A stretch of DNA of 64,000 nt from Vicinamibacterales bacterium. Lineage in GTDB: Bacteria; Acidobacteriota; Vicinamibacteria; Vicinamibacterales; UBA2999. Positions 17,099-26,089 of the stretch are shown piece after piece. A program made the position numbers and the translations under genes. Position 1 is the stretch's first letter. Every line of letters starts with the position of its first letter. The stretch lies in contig JBAZYO010000004.1 of assembly GCA_041659285.1 (NCBI GenBank), forward strand, positions 248,001 to 312,000. Direction: 5' to 3'. Under the pieces are notes generated by a model that was not told where the DNA came from, searched no databases, and was given only the letters and a program-made list of their open reading frames with translations.

Positions 17099-19708
17099 TC
17101 AACCCGCGTACTCGAAATGCATCGGATCGGGCGTTGAGAATCCCCTTCCCCATCGGAATCGGAACGCCTCGAACAACGCGACGATCCGCGGGTCCATCGA
17201 CCCGGCGATGTTCTGGCCGTTCTCGAACACGTTGAGATCGATGGCGATGCCGAGGCTGTGCTGCGACATCCGCCGCGCCGCGCCGGGATTGCCCGGAACC
17301 TTCATGCCGCGAAAACACCCCATGCCCTGGGTCTCGAACAGCAGGTCGTTCCAGCCGAGGTCGGCAATCGCCTGGAACACGCTCTCAAAGGCCGGCCGCA
17401 CCGCGCTGAGCCCGGTGAGCGTGAGCAGCGTCGGCGCCGCGGCCGGCGCCGGGAACGCGGTCCGCAGTTGCAGCCCGCGCAGCGACACCGGCGCCATCGG
17501 CCGCAGCGGCGCCAGGTGCGTGTTGTCGCATTTCGTCAGCGGCACCGTGACCCGTCGCGCATCGAAGTCGGCTACCCGCCTGGCCCACGCGGCCTGCACC
17601 TGTGATCGCGGTCCACTGATGTTGATCGACCCGGGAATCGTGAACGGCTCCGCGTAGAACGGCGCGCCGGGGCCGCGTCCGGGCACGGTGTCACGGCCCG
17701 TTTCAAGGCGCCAGAACCGTCCGGCCGGGCCCGTGTTCCAATTGTTGAAACGCGCGCGATAGTCGGCTTGGGACAGCGTCGTGTCGATCAGCATCCTCGT
17801 CACGATCAGGCGGCTGGTCTGCGGACCAAGGCCCGGCACGGGATTGGCGAATGGCGTGACGAACGCCGGCGAGTCGGGCAGCCAGAAGTTCATGCGGCTG
17901 CTGGCGCGCACGTCACTCGCCAGCGAGTGCATCAGCAACCAGCCCAGGTTCTCGAGCGCGAACGCTTCGTCGGCGTTGCCGGCGCGCCTGGCGAGCTCGC
18001 GGAAATGTCCCGGGATGGCCAGCAGCGTTCGAATGGCGAGCAGCGCCGGCCGGCTGGCCGTTCCCCCGAACGCCCGCGAGAGGGCCGCGTCATCAGCGAA
18101 CGAATGCGGCGGCCGCGCGAGCTGCGCGCTGGTGTAGCGGAGGCGCCGCACCACTTCGATCAGCGCGGGTTCGCCAAACACCTCTGCGATCGGGCTCAGC
18201 GCGCTCATCCCGGCCGCGCCAAAGGCGGTCAGCGCGGCGGCGCTGACGCCGAGCGCGCCAAGCGCCCGCGAGGCCGCGCCGTCCGCGTCGGTGGTGGCGA
18301 CGGGCCATTCACTGGCGGGCGTGACCGAGACCGGATCGGGCGGCGTGCGGAACAACGCCGGGTCCGACGCGGGCGTGTACGGCCGCGCATCGGGTGCGGC
18401 ATAGGTAACTTCGGAGTCCGGAGACCCAGCCTCGGTTGCCGGAACTTCAGCTTCGGAGTCCGGAGATTCAACCTCGGTTGCCGGCACCGGCTTGGCCGGC
18501 GGCGGGGCGTCGCCGAACGGCTTGCGCGGCGCCTTGGTGAGCCAGTCGTCGTTGGCCACGCATCCCGGTCGCGAGGACGAGGGCGGCGGTGTCGAGGCAC
18601 CTGGCATCGCGGCGGCGATGTCGTCGAGCAGCAACGGCGAGTAGCGCGCGGGAATGTCGCCGTGGGCCACGGTCGTGCGCTCCACGCGGAAGCGGGGCCC
18701 GAGGGCGGCGCCATTCGACGCCGACGACAACGCGCGCGTCAGCGCGTCGTGGAGCCGGCGCGCCGAGATCTCCGTGGTCTCCAGGCGCCAGCTACCGCTG
18801 GTCGCGTTGTAGGTCCACGAGCCGGGTGGCTCGAAGTCGACTTTCCCGTTCGCGCGTGGAATCCATCGGCCCGACGGATACGCCTTCACCGGCGACCAGC
18901 AGGCCGTGTAGAACACGCGCAACCCGCTGGCCGCTGACGAGGGCGACGCGATCTTCGCCCTCGCCCACTTGAGCACCGAATCGTGGCCGCCGTAGAGCGA
19001 GTCGAAACAGACCACCTCGTCGGGATCGACACCCTTGTCGAGCAGCCCGCTCATGCCGGCGCCGGCGCCGGAATGGGCCATCAGGATCAGCCGGCCGCGC
19101 GGGAGCGTCGAGCCGCCCGGCAGCCGCAGCACCGTCGCGCACAACCACGCGAGTCCTCGCGCCACCAGCGCATCGAAGGCAGCGCGATCGGGCAGCTTGT
19201 CGAAGTACCACGCCCTCCCGCCATCATTGCGGCCCAGTGGCACGAGCGCGAGCGTCGGCCGCGACGCGCGCTTCGGCGAGCCGCCAGCCGCGTCCACGAG
19301 GTCCACACCGGCGGCCACCGCCTTCCGTTGCAGGAACGCCGCCTGCCGCGCCGCCGCATCCGGCTCCTTCCCCAGAGGACCGTACCCGTGCAGGTGCACG
19401 ACGACATCAATGGTGGTGCCTGCCGGCGTGGCGGCATCGACGTTCCAACGCGCCTCAACATTGTCGGTGGTCGCGCCGCCCAGCGGCGCGTGCGCGAAGC
19501 GGCCGCGGCCGCCCTGTGGCACCGCCTCGGCGATCGACTCGGTGGCGAGCGGTCGCGGCACCGGCGGCGGAGGAGCCAGCAAGGGTCTTGGGAGGAGGGC
19601 ACGCTGCACCGGACGGGGAGCCATCCTCACAGCAGGACGCGGCGGCGGCAGCCGCCACCCCATTAGGTCCGCGAAGAACAACTCGGATTGATCGGGCACG
19701 CCTTTCAT
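17099..19708 (-). CDS. Hydrolase/M15-type peptidase fusion with N-terminal LFxxDLxG motif
   Basis: The 869-residue product has four parts. Residues 9-17 are ELFFADLMG, a motif shared with three neighbours. A Pro/Arg-rich linker follows. Residues of about 100-400 look like an alpha/beta-hydrolase: VVVHLHGYG, and AHSGAG near residue 211 as nucleophile elbow. After two 14-residue PATE..SPDSE repeats comes a C-terminal region paralogous to the product at 24,316, ending with SQHSLGIAIDLN and DPMHFEY, the zinc-ligand pattern (H, D, H) of M15 D-Ala-D-Ala carboxypeptidases. It may cut peptidoglycan cross-links plus an ester or amide. A good AAGGAG precedes the ATG at 19,708. No Sec signal peptide is seen. 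It is last in the operon; gap 11 nt. The in-frame extension to 20,431 overlaps the 838-residue gene and is rejected. Confidence 0.8.
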   Translation of the reverse strand: MKGVPDQSELFFADLMGWRLPPPRPAVRMAPRPVQRALLPRPLLAPPPPVPRPLATESIAEAVPQGGRGRFAHAPLGGATTDNVEARWNVDAATPAGTTIDVVVHLHGYGPLGKEPDAAARQAAFLQRKAVAAGVDLVDAAGGSPKRASRPTLALVPLGRNDGGRAWYFDKLPDRAAFDALVARGLAWLCATVLRLPGGSTLPRGRLILMAHSGAGAGMSGLLDKGVDPDEVVCFDSLYGGHDSVLKWARAKIASPSSAASGLRVFYTACWSPVKAYPSGRWIPRANGKVDFEPPGSWTYNATSGSWRLETTEISARRLHDALTRALSSASNGAALGPRFRVERTTVAHGDIPARYSPLLLDDIAAAMPGASTPPPSSSRPGCVANDDWLTKAPRKPFGDAPPPAKPVPATEVESPDSEAEVPATEAGSPDSEVTYAAPDARPYTPASDPALFRTPPDPVSVTPASEWPVATTDADGAASRALGALGVSAAALTAFGAAGMSALSPIAEVFGEPALIEVVRRLRYTSAQLARPPHSFADDAALSRAFGGTASRPALLAIRTLLAIPGHFRELARRAGNADEAFALENLGWLLMHSLASDVRASSRMNFWLPDSPAFVTPFANPVPGLGPQTSRLIVTRMLIDTTLSQADYRARFNNWNTGPAGRFWRLETGRDTVPGRGPGAPFYAEPFTIPGSINISGPRSQVQAAWARRVADFDARRVTVPLTKCDNTHLAPLRPMAPVSLRGLQLRTAFPAPAAAPTLLTLTGLSAVRPAFESVFQAIADLGWNDLLFETQGMGCFRGMKVPGNPGAARRMSQHSLGIAIDLNVFENGQNIAGSMDPRIVALFEAFRFRWGRGFSTPDPMHFEYAG
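18406..18485. repeat. Tandem 42-bp repeat in the linker of the hydrolase/M15 gene
   Basis: CTTCGGAGTCCGGAG begins at 18,409 and again at 18,451, a 42-bp period, encoding two 14-residue units with PATE and SPDSE. It forms an acidic flexible linker between the two enzyme domains. Confidence 0.65.
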
Positions 19709-19719
19709 CACGATCTCCT

Positions 19720-22236
19720 TCACGGCGCCGGCGGCGGCGGTGACAGCACGACACGAGCGCCGTGCCGCCAGAATCCCGTTGTCGCATCGAACGGCACCAC
19801 CAACGGGCGCAGGTCGAGGTGGATGTGCATGCGCGGCCCGGGTCCGTGCCCGTCGACGCCGAACAGCACTCGTCCTTCTCCGTACAGGCCGTTCATTTCC
19901 CGCGCCAGCCCTTCGTCGTTGTAGATGGCCTTCCATGCGTACGGACCTGGAGACGCCGAGCCTGCGCACGCGGTGTCGAGCGCGGCGAAGAAACCGCGCA
20001 CGGCGGCGCGCGCCCAGAAGCCGCTCTTCTCGAGCGCGGCGGCGATGAAGATGTCCACCGAGAAGTCGTTCCACCAGTGCCGGGGATACGTGCCCGCCCG
20101 CCACTGCTGATGCCCGTCGCGCACGCGGCCGAGCAGCGTGACGATGGACCTGGCGATCTCCAGCGTCTCGCCGACCTTGGCCGCCGACCACGCGCGCGGA
20201 ATCGGCTCGGCGCCGACCACGTGATGCAGGGTGCCCTGCGACGCCACCGCACGCTTGAACGCGACCGCCCTCTGTTCCAGGCGCACCGATTCGGCATCGA
20301 AGCGCATCCGGGTCAGCTCGGCGGTGAGCCGGGTCAGGCTGGCCATCACCGTGGGCCGGCCGAACGGATCCCTGGTGTTCGGCACCAGCAACACGACACC
20401 GTAGTGGTGCAAGACGTCCAGGATCGGCCACAGCCGCGCCGCGTCACGCGGCGGCGCCAGCGCCTGCCGTAGCGCCTCATCGGTCGTGAAGAGTTGGCCG
20501 CGCCGGTCAGGGAGCTTCCGGTTCGGGAATGGACGGATGCGGTCCAGCAAGGGTCCGTCTTTCGAGACGTCCAGCCGCGCCGTCAGCGCAGGGTCGGCAG
20601 CCAACTCCTCAAAGGTGGCCGTCAGCCGCCGCATGAACCAGTCAGCGACGATGCGCGCCTGGGCAATCAGGATCAGCTCGCGATCGAGCATCTCGTTGAT
20701 CTGCCGCTGGGGCGAGACCGTCGCGATCGGCGAGGTGGTGCGGGCCGTCCCGAGCGCCGTCGCCGGCTCCACCGCCACCGACGAATCGGTGGCGGCGTGC
20801 TCGATTGGCGACTCGACCTCGCCCACCGGCGAATCGCCGACCTCCACCAGTTCGAGCGGGCCCAGCTTTGGCTTCACCGTCTTGGGAATGCGCGGTGGAA
20901 CGATCGGCCCCTCGGCGCTGATCAGGAAACTAAGGGTCGGGTCGGCCAGCACGTCAGCCACCGCCATCTTCTTGTCATCCACCGTCATCCAGGGGTGCAC
21001 CAGGCGCACGCCCTGGGCGTAATCGGCGAAGCGGCGGCTGTGGGCCAGCGTCGGCAGGTCCTTGGCGCACGACGGCTTCGGTTTCTGTTCAGCGTTCTCG
21101 TAACACGGCTCGAACGGAAACCCGTCCTTGTCGTAGAACCCCTGGAACGCGATCCGCTCGCTGTTTCCGTGAAGGCTCCTGGCAATGACGACGTCCTTTT
21201 TGTGGCCGGCGACGAACTCGCCGGGTGTGATGCCGGCCTTCTTCATCTGCTCCCGCACCGCGTCGGAGTGCTCGATGTAGGCCGCGGTCGAGGTCTGCGC
21301 CCGTCCGCGCTTCGCAATCTTCCGGTTGGCGTCGGTGTTGTAGTAGTCGCGATTGAGCGCCCGCAACTGATGCTTCGCCTGCGAATAGATCGCGTCGCAG
21401 ATGCGGGCCGTCGGCAGGAGGCAATCGAAGCGATCGGCCACCAGTTGCGCCGATACCGGGTCGAGCGGCACGTGCACGAAGTCGGCATCGTGACCGACCG
21501 CCAGGTAATCCGGCAGCACCTGCAGGGTGGCCTTCACCGTTCGTGATTTGTCCTTGTAGGTCAGGCCAATCGTCACCCACTGCAGCAGCTTGTCCGGCAT
21601 GTTGCCCGCCAGCAGTTGCCGCACCATGGCCTCTTCGCGTTTCGGCCACTCGGCGGGCGTGGGCGCCGCCTCGCCGCCGGTGGTGGCCATGAACGCGTGA
21701 CCGCCCGGCGCGGCCGCATCGCGCGCCGGGAAGTGGTACGCGCGCGCGCCCGGCGACCAGCGCAAGAAGCTCCGGTCGTCCTCGGCCGCCTCGAGTGACG
21801 GCATCACGACGGCGGGAAGATCTGACGCTCGTTCCCGCCGCGCCAGCACCAGCACGCTCTCGCGGATTCGCCCATCGGCGCCGTACAACTCCTCCACCTG
21901 GATGTCTTCGCCCAGCACGTGCGTGGACGCCAGCCGGTTCTCGCCAAGGGCGCGCTCCACGACCAGCGCCCCGGGCCGCAGCGCGCACCGGCACGTCGCC
22001 GATCGCGGGAGCGCCACGGCTTCCCACACTGCTTCGTCGTCGCGCACCGGGAGCAGCGCATTCGGGCTGATGCCGCGGAACACGACGCCGTCGAACAGGT
22101 GTGCCGCGCTGGAGTCCGCTGGCCGCGGCGGCCGCGCGGGCTCGATCGCCGGCCCCAGCAGGTCGTCGCAGAACAGATTGGCGGCAGACGCGGCCGGCTG
22201 ATCGGCTTCCAGTGGCCAGGACGGCGAAGGCTTCAT
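19720..22236 (-). CDS. 838-residue protein of unknown function with LFxxDL(L)G motif
   Basis: I do not recognise a specific enzyme. Residues 20-28 read NLFCDDLLG, the shared N-terminal motif. A block from about 210 to 430 starts NMPDKLLQW, continues with VLPDYLAVGHDADFVHVPLDP and ends ISAEGPI; I recall similar blocks in uncharacterised secreted bacterial proteins. The C-terminal 200 residues contain WWNDFSVDIFI, WKAIYNDEGLA and MHIHLDLRP (near residue 802). The HxH in a D-rich setting recalls zinc peptidases or lysin-like enzymes, but this is only a resemblance. The ATG at 22,236 has GGAGA upstream. Neighbours are proteases on both sides, 11 and 18 nt away. Confidence 0.75.
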   Translation of the reverse strand: MKPSPSWPLEADQPAASAANLFCDDLLGPAIEPARPPRPADSSAAHLFDGVVFRGISPNALLPVRDDEAVWEAVALPRSATCRCALRPGALVVERALGENRLASTHVLGEDIQVEELYGADGRIRESVLVLARRERASDLPAVVMPSLEAAEDDRSFLRWSPGARAYHFPARDAAAPGGHAFMATTGGEAAPTPAEWPKREEAMVRQLLAGNMPDKLLQWVTIGLTYKDKSRTVKATLQVLPDYLAVGHDADFVHVPLDPVSAQLVADRFDCLLPTARICDAIYSQAKHQLRALNRDYYNTDANRKIAKRGRAQTSTAAYIEHSDAVREQMKKAGITPGEFVAGHKKDVVIARSLHGNSERIAFQGFYDKDGFPFEPCYENAEQKPKPSCAKDLPTLAHSRRFADYAQGVRLVHPWMTVDDKKMAVADVLADPTLSFLISAEGPIVPPRIPKTVKPKLGPLELVEVGDSPVGEVESPIEHAATDSSVAVEPATALGTARTTSPIATVSPQRQINEMLDRELILIAQARIVADWFMRRLTATFEELAADPALTARLDVSKDGPLLDRIRPFPNRKLPDRRGQLFTTDEALRQALAPPRDAARLWPILDVLHHYGVVLLVPNTRDPFGRPTVMASLTRLTAELTRMRFDAESVRLEQRAVAFKRAVASQGTLHHVVGAEPIPRAWSAAKVGETLEIARSIVTLLGRVRDGHQQWRAGTYPRHWWNDFSVDIFIAAALEKSGFWARAAVRGFFAALDTACAGSASPGPYAWKAIYNDEGLAREMNGLYGEGRVLFGVDGHGPGPRMHIHLDLRPLVVPFDATTGFWRHGARVVLSPPPPAP

Positions 22237-22254
22237 CGCGCAATCTCCAGGAAG

Positions 22255-24303
22255 TCAGTCTTCGGCGTCGAGCGCGTCGAAGGCGTCACGCACGTCTTCC
22301 CACACGATCGGCGACTCGATCTCGCCGGCAACCTCGTCACCGGCATCTTCATCAGCATCCTCGTCACCGGCGTCCTCGTCGATCGACTCCGATGCCTGCA
22401 AACTCCCGGTCAGGTCCCCGGACTCGAACCACGACTCGACCTCGACATTTCCCTGAGCCGCGTCCTCCACCTCGATCGGTGGGTTCCCCTCGAACGCCGG
22501 CGGCGCCGCCAGCGGGGCGGTCGCGGCCGGAGGCCGCGGTGGCGGATTCGGCGACGTCTCCTGGCCGATGCGTCGTGCCAGGGCCACCGCCCCGGCGGTG
22601 TTCAGGTAGCCGTAACCGAGACGGGTGGAGGATCGACCGGAGGGGCCGGCGTGCGGATCCGCGCTGCCGATCAGGGCGCGTCGCACTTCGTGAATGGTGA
22701 GCGGGCGGGCGGCGGCCGCGAACATCAGGGCCACGGTCCCGGACACCCAGGGCGCCGCCATGCTGGTCCCGGACTTCACGCACAACCGCGGTTCGTCTTG
22801 CCATCCGGCTCGCGGCGTCGAGCGGGCCGCGCGAACGCGGAACCCGGGCGCGGCGATCTCCGGCTTCTGCCGGCCATCGGCCGTGGGCCCCCGGCTCGTG
22901 AAGCGCGTGGGCGGCCGCTTCGGCGTGCTGACGTAGGCGCCGACGGCGATCGCCCGGAAGCAATTGCAGATCGTGTTGGTGGTGTACAGCGACGAGGCCT
23001 GCTCGCGCGGAAACCGCGACTGGTAGCGCCCTGACGCGTCGCGCTCGATCCACGCGTGGAGGCGCCCATCCACCACTTCCTTGCCGCGCAGCACGATCTG
23101 CCAGCGTCCGCTCGGGGCGATCGGGTAGAGGAACACCACGATGTGGTTGAGGCCGCTGTTGGGTTCGCGCAGCCGGTGATAGAAATTGCCCCAGACCTGC
23201 CCGGCGGCGCCGACCGGCATCCGGTGGTCGAGCGCGAGCGAGAACTCGAGGCCGGTCGGCGCCACCAGCGTCACGTCGAACACGTCTTCGCCGCTGTACC
23301 AAATCTCGAGCTCGTTGGGAGTGCGATCGTTGGCGGGCGTGATCCAGTTGAGCACGTGCTGCTGGTCCGGCCCCACGCGCGCGTGCGTGTGCATGGCGGC
23401 GTCGCCGTAGTTGCCCACGCTCTGCACCAGCACGATGCCGGGCTGCTGCAGCATCGCGTCAACGGCCCGCTCGAGCAGCGTGTTGCCACGATGGGGTCCG
23501 CCGGTCTTGCCGGCGCTCAAGTGCAGGACGCACGGGCGTCCCGCCGCCTGCTGCCGCACGAAGTCGAGACCTTCGAGCAGCCCGATCGAGTCGCCGAGGT
23601 TGCCCAACTCGCCGAGGTTCTGCGCGGCCAGGTGCACGAACACGAGGTCCGCTCCCGACGCCAGCCCCACCTCTGAGCCTGGCTCTCGCCGATTGCCGGC
23701 CAGGATGTCGGCGACATGGGTGCCGTGGGCGCCGCTATTCGAGGGATCGCCGCTCGCCGGGTGATAACCGAGGGCGGCGAACGGATCCGGCTCGCGCAGC
23801 GCCGCGTTGATGGCCTCGCGCGTCAGCAGCCGGCCCTGGTTGTAGGGCGCCGGCGCCAGCGGGTCGCCCTGGCCGCGCTGGTCCCACAAGCACTGCAGGC
23901 GGGTGGTGCCATCGGGGTTGCGAAAGTTGGCGTGGGTGAAATCGAAGCCCCAGTCACAAATGCCCACCACCACGCCGCGGCCGTCGCCGCAATCGGCCGG
24001 CAGGGCGGGCGCGGCCGGCCGCGCCGCCTCGGCGTCTTCGCTGATCGCATCTTCGTCCGGGTTCTCAACCGGCGGCGGCATCGTCACGGCGTCGCCGGCC
24101 TTGAGACTGAACACCGAGGGATGCGCGCGCACATCAACGATGTCGCCCCGCCGGAGGCGGGCGGTGACGATGTCGCCGAAGCGGGAGACGATCCGTACCC
24201 CGGGCGGCGGTTGACCACCCGGCACGAGCCGCAGGATCACGCCCACTTCGTCGTCTGGAGATCCTGATTCCGCGAGCGACCACGCCGCCGGATCCATCGA
24301 CAT
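22255..24303 (-). CDS. Subtilisin-like serine protease (S8 family)
   Basis: The 682-residue product has the S8 triad: Asp117 in GICDWGFD, His196 in GAHGTHVADIL and Ser514 in KSGTSMAAPWVSG. The first 100 residues look like an inhibitor-type propeptide without a clear signal peptide. An insertion of about 150 residues between His and Ser (YSGEDVFDVTLVAPTG...) may be a beta-sandwich. The last 80 residues are very acidic (DEDAGDE repeats). Unlike its operon neighbours it lacks the LFxxDLxG motif at the N-terminus. It probably degrades or matures proteins, perhaps those of the same locus. Confidence 0.9.
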   Translation of the reverse strand: MSMDPAAWSLAESGSPDDEVGVILRLVPGGQPPPGVRIVSRFGDIVTARLRRGDIVDVRAHPSVFSLKAGDAVTMPPPVENPDEDAISEDAEAARPAAPALPADCGDGRGVVVGICDWGFDFTHANFRNPDGTTRLQCLWDQRGQGDPLAPAPYNQGRLLTREAINAALREPDPFAALGYHPASGDPSNSGAHGTHVADILAGNRREPGSEVGLASGADLVFVHLAAQNLGELGNLGDSIGLLEGLDFVRQQAAGRPCVLHLSAGKTGGPHRGNTLLERAVDAMLQQPGIVLVQSVGNYGDAAMHTHARVGPDQQHVLNWITPANDRTPNELEIWYSGEDVFDVTLVAPTGLEFSLALDHRMPVGAAGQVWGNFYHRLREPNSGLNHIVVFLYPIAPSGRWQIVLRGKEVVDGRLHAWIERDASGRYQSRFPREQASSLYTTNTICNCFRAIAVGAYVSTPKRPPTRFTSRGPTADGRQKPEIAAPGFRVRAARSTPRAGWQDEPRLCVKSGTSMAAPWVSGTVALMFAAAARPLTIHEVRRALIGSADPHAGPSGRSSTRLGYGYLNTAGAVALARRIGQETSPNPPPRPPAATAPLAAPPAFEGNPPIEVEDAAQGNVEVESWFESGDLTGSLQASESIDEDAGDEDADEDAGDEVAGEIESPIVWEDVRDAFDALDAED

Positions 24304-24315
24304 TGCGCGCCTGGG

Positions 24316-26043
24316 CTAGGCCACCACGCGGCCTGCCCGCACCGGCAACTGCATCCGCGGCGTGACCGCGGCGCCGCCGGTACCGGCGTTGGCGGGGACC
24401 GGCGCGCACACCGCGCTGCAGTAGTCGAAGTGCATCGGGTCGGTCGGGTTGAAGCAGGCGCCCCATCGGAAATGGAACGCCTCGAAAATGGCCACGATCC
24501 GCGGGTCCATGCTGCCGAAGGGCCGCGACGCGACGCTGTTGCGGTTCTCCTGCACGTTGAAGTCGATCGCGGCGCCGATGCCATGCTCCGACATGGTGCG
24601 GGCCGTTCGCGCGGCGGCCAGCACGCGGGCCCGCTTCGGTGGGGCGAACAGGGTGTTGATCCGCGTCACGGTGGTGGCGTTCGGCTGGTGGAACGGGTTG
24701 ACGAGCACCTGCTGGCCGTTGATGGTGACCGTGTCGGCGGCGTCGTGCTTGACGCCGCGGAAGCAGGCGCCGCCGGAGGTCTGATACAGCAAGTCGTTCC
24801 ACCCGAGTTCACTGATCGCGCGGAAGAGCACGTTGTAGACCGGCAGCAGGTCCGCCATCAGGGGCAGCCGGCGGCGGGTGCTGGGATTGGTCGTGGTCGC
24901 CGGGAAGTCCACGATCAGTTCCAGTCCCTGCAGATCGCATCGTTCGAACGCTCGCGCCGGCAGGTGCGGGTCGTTGCCGGGGCAGTCGCGCAGGGCGACC
25001 GCGTTCCGCAAGCCGCTGAGGGTGACGACGGCAGCGCCGGCGGCGTGCGGAGGGTGCTGCGCGTCGGTGGCCGCCCGCCGCGAGGCCCACGCCGGGTCGA
25101 ACCGGGCACGCGGCGCGGTGGTGTCGATGTGCGCGGGCACCGTCAGCAGGCCGGCATAGAAAGGCCGGCCGGGATCGGGGGCGTTCACCTCGGCCTGCCA
25201 CTGACGGCCGGCGAGGCCCGTGCCCCAGGCCATGAGCTGCGCGTTCCAGCGATCCATCGGCATCAGCGTGTCGACCAGCAGGTAGCGCATCACCAGCGCC
25301 GACACGTCGGCGCTCAGCGGCGGCAGCGGGTTCGGCATCGCCGTGACGAAGCTCGGCGGCGGCGGCAGCCACCATTCCCGGCGCGACGCAGCGGCAACGC
25401 GGCGGCGCATCTCGGTCATCAGCAGCCAGCCGAGCGACTCGAGCACGAATGCTTCTCGCCCATCGGGGGCACGGCGGGCCAGCTCCCGGAAATGCCCTGG
25501 GATGTGCAACAGCAGGCGCGGCACCAGCATGCTGTCAACACTGTCGGACCATCCCCGGCGGCCGAAATCCGCGCGCGACCAGCGCAATCTGGCCACCAGT
25601 TCAGTCAAGGCCGGCGCGCCAAATTGTTCGGCGATCGGTCTCAGTCCCCCTCGTGCCACGCCGCGGCGTTCCGCCGCGTCCAGGCCGGCGGCGGTGAGCG
25701 CCGCATCGATCGCGGCATCGGCATCCGCGGTCGGCCGCGGCAGGAACGACGCGGCGATCACGACAAACGGCGCTGGGTGGCACCCGCTGAACAGACCGGC
25801 TTGCGGCGCATACGCACGGCCGCCGGTCGGCAGGTACGGTTCCTGGGCCGGCTCGGCCTGTTCATAGGGTGGTGCCCAAAGCGGCGGCCGCCGCACCGGG
25901 CGCAGCGCAATCTGTCCGGTGCGCGGGCGCGGCAGCGGCAGCCGTGGCGGCGTGGGCACAGCTCGATGGCGATTGCCGGGCCAGGTGGTAATTGGCTCGC
26001 CCATCAGATCGGCCAGGAACAGGTCGGCGTCGCTCGGTCTCAT
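24316..26043 (-). CDS. M15-type peptidase domain protein with LFxxDLxG motif
   Basis: The 575-residue product starts MRPSDADLFLADLMG, the shared motif at residues 7-15. A Pro/Arg-rich linker follows to about residue 80. The rest is paralogous to the C-terminal half of the 17,099 gene: IPGHFRELARRA, ESLGWLLM, a middle domain, then GWNDLLYQTSGGACFRG and the zinc pattern SEHGIGAAIDFN...DPMHFDY of M15 carboxypeptidases. It therefore likely cleaves peptidoglycan peptides. I use the ATG at 26,043 because GGGGA is 5 nt upstream; the ATG at 26,049 has no space for a ribosome site. The stop is 12 nt before the subtilase start. Confidence 0.85.
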   Translation of the reverse strand: MRPSDADLFLADLMGEPITTWPGNRHRAVPTPPRLPLPRPRTGQIALRPVRRPPLWAPPYEQAEPAQEPYLPTGGRAYAPQAGLFSGCHPAPFVVIAASFLPRPTADADAAIDAALTAAGLDAAERRGVARGGLRPIAEQFGAPALTELVARLRWSRADFGRRGWSDSVDSMLVPRLLLHIPGHFRELARRAPDGREAFVLESLGWLLMTEMRRRVAAASRREWWLPPPPSFVTAMPNPLPPLSADVSALVMRYLLVDTLMPMDRWNAQLMAWGTGLAGRQWQAEVNAPDPGRPFYAGLLTVPAHIDTTAPRARFDPAWASRRAATDAQHPPHAAGAAVVTLSGLRNAVALRDCPGNDPHLPARAFERCDLQGLELIVDFPATTTNPSTRRRLPLMADLLPVYNVLFRAISELGWNDLLYQTSGGACFRGVKHDAADTVTINGQQVLVNPFHQPNATTVTRINTLFAPPKRARVLAAARTARTMSEHGIGAAIDFNVQENRNSVASRPFGSMDPRIVAIFEAFHFRWGACFNPTDPMHFDYCSAVCAPVPANAGTGGAAVTPRMQLPVRAGRVVA

Positions 26044-26089
26044 GAGCATCCCCAGGCAGACACGTCGTTCCCCTTACCGCGACCGATGC

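Noticed and set aside
17099..20431. Single 1,110-residue minus-strand frame including extra N-terminal 241 residues
   Set aside because: The extra part overlaps the 838-residue gene in another frame; the ATG at 19,708 has a good ribosome site and the shared tag.
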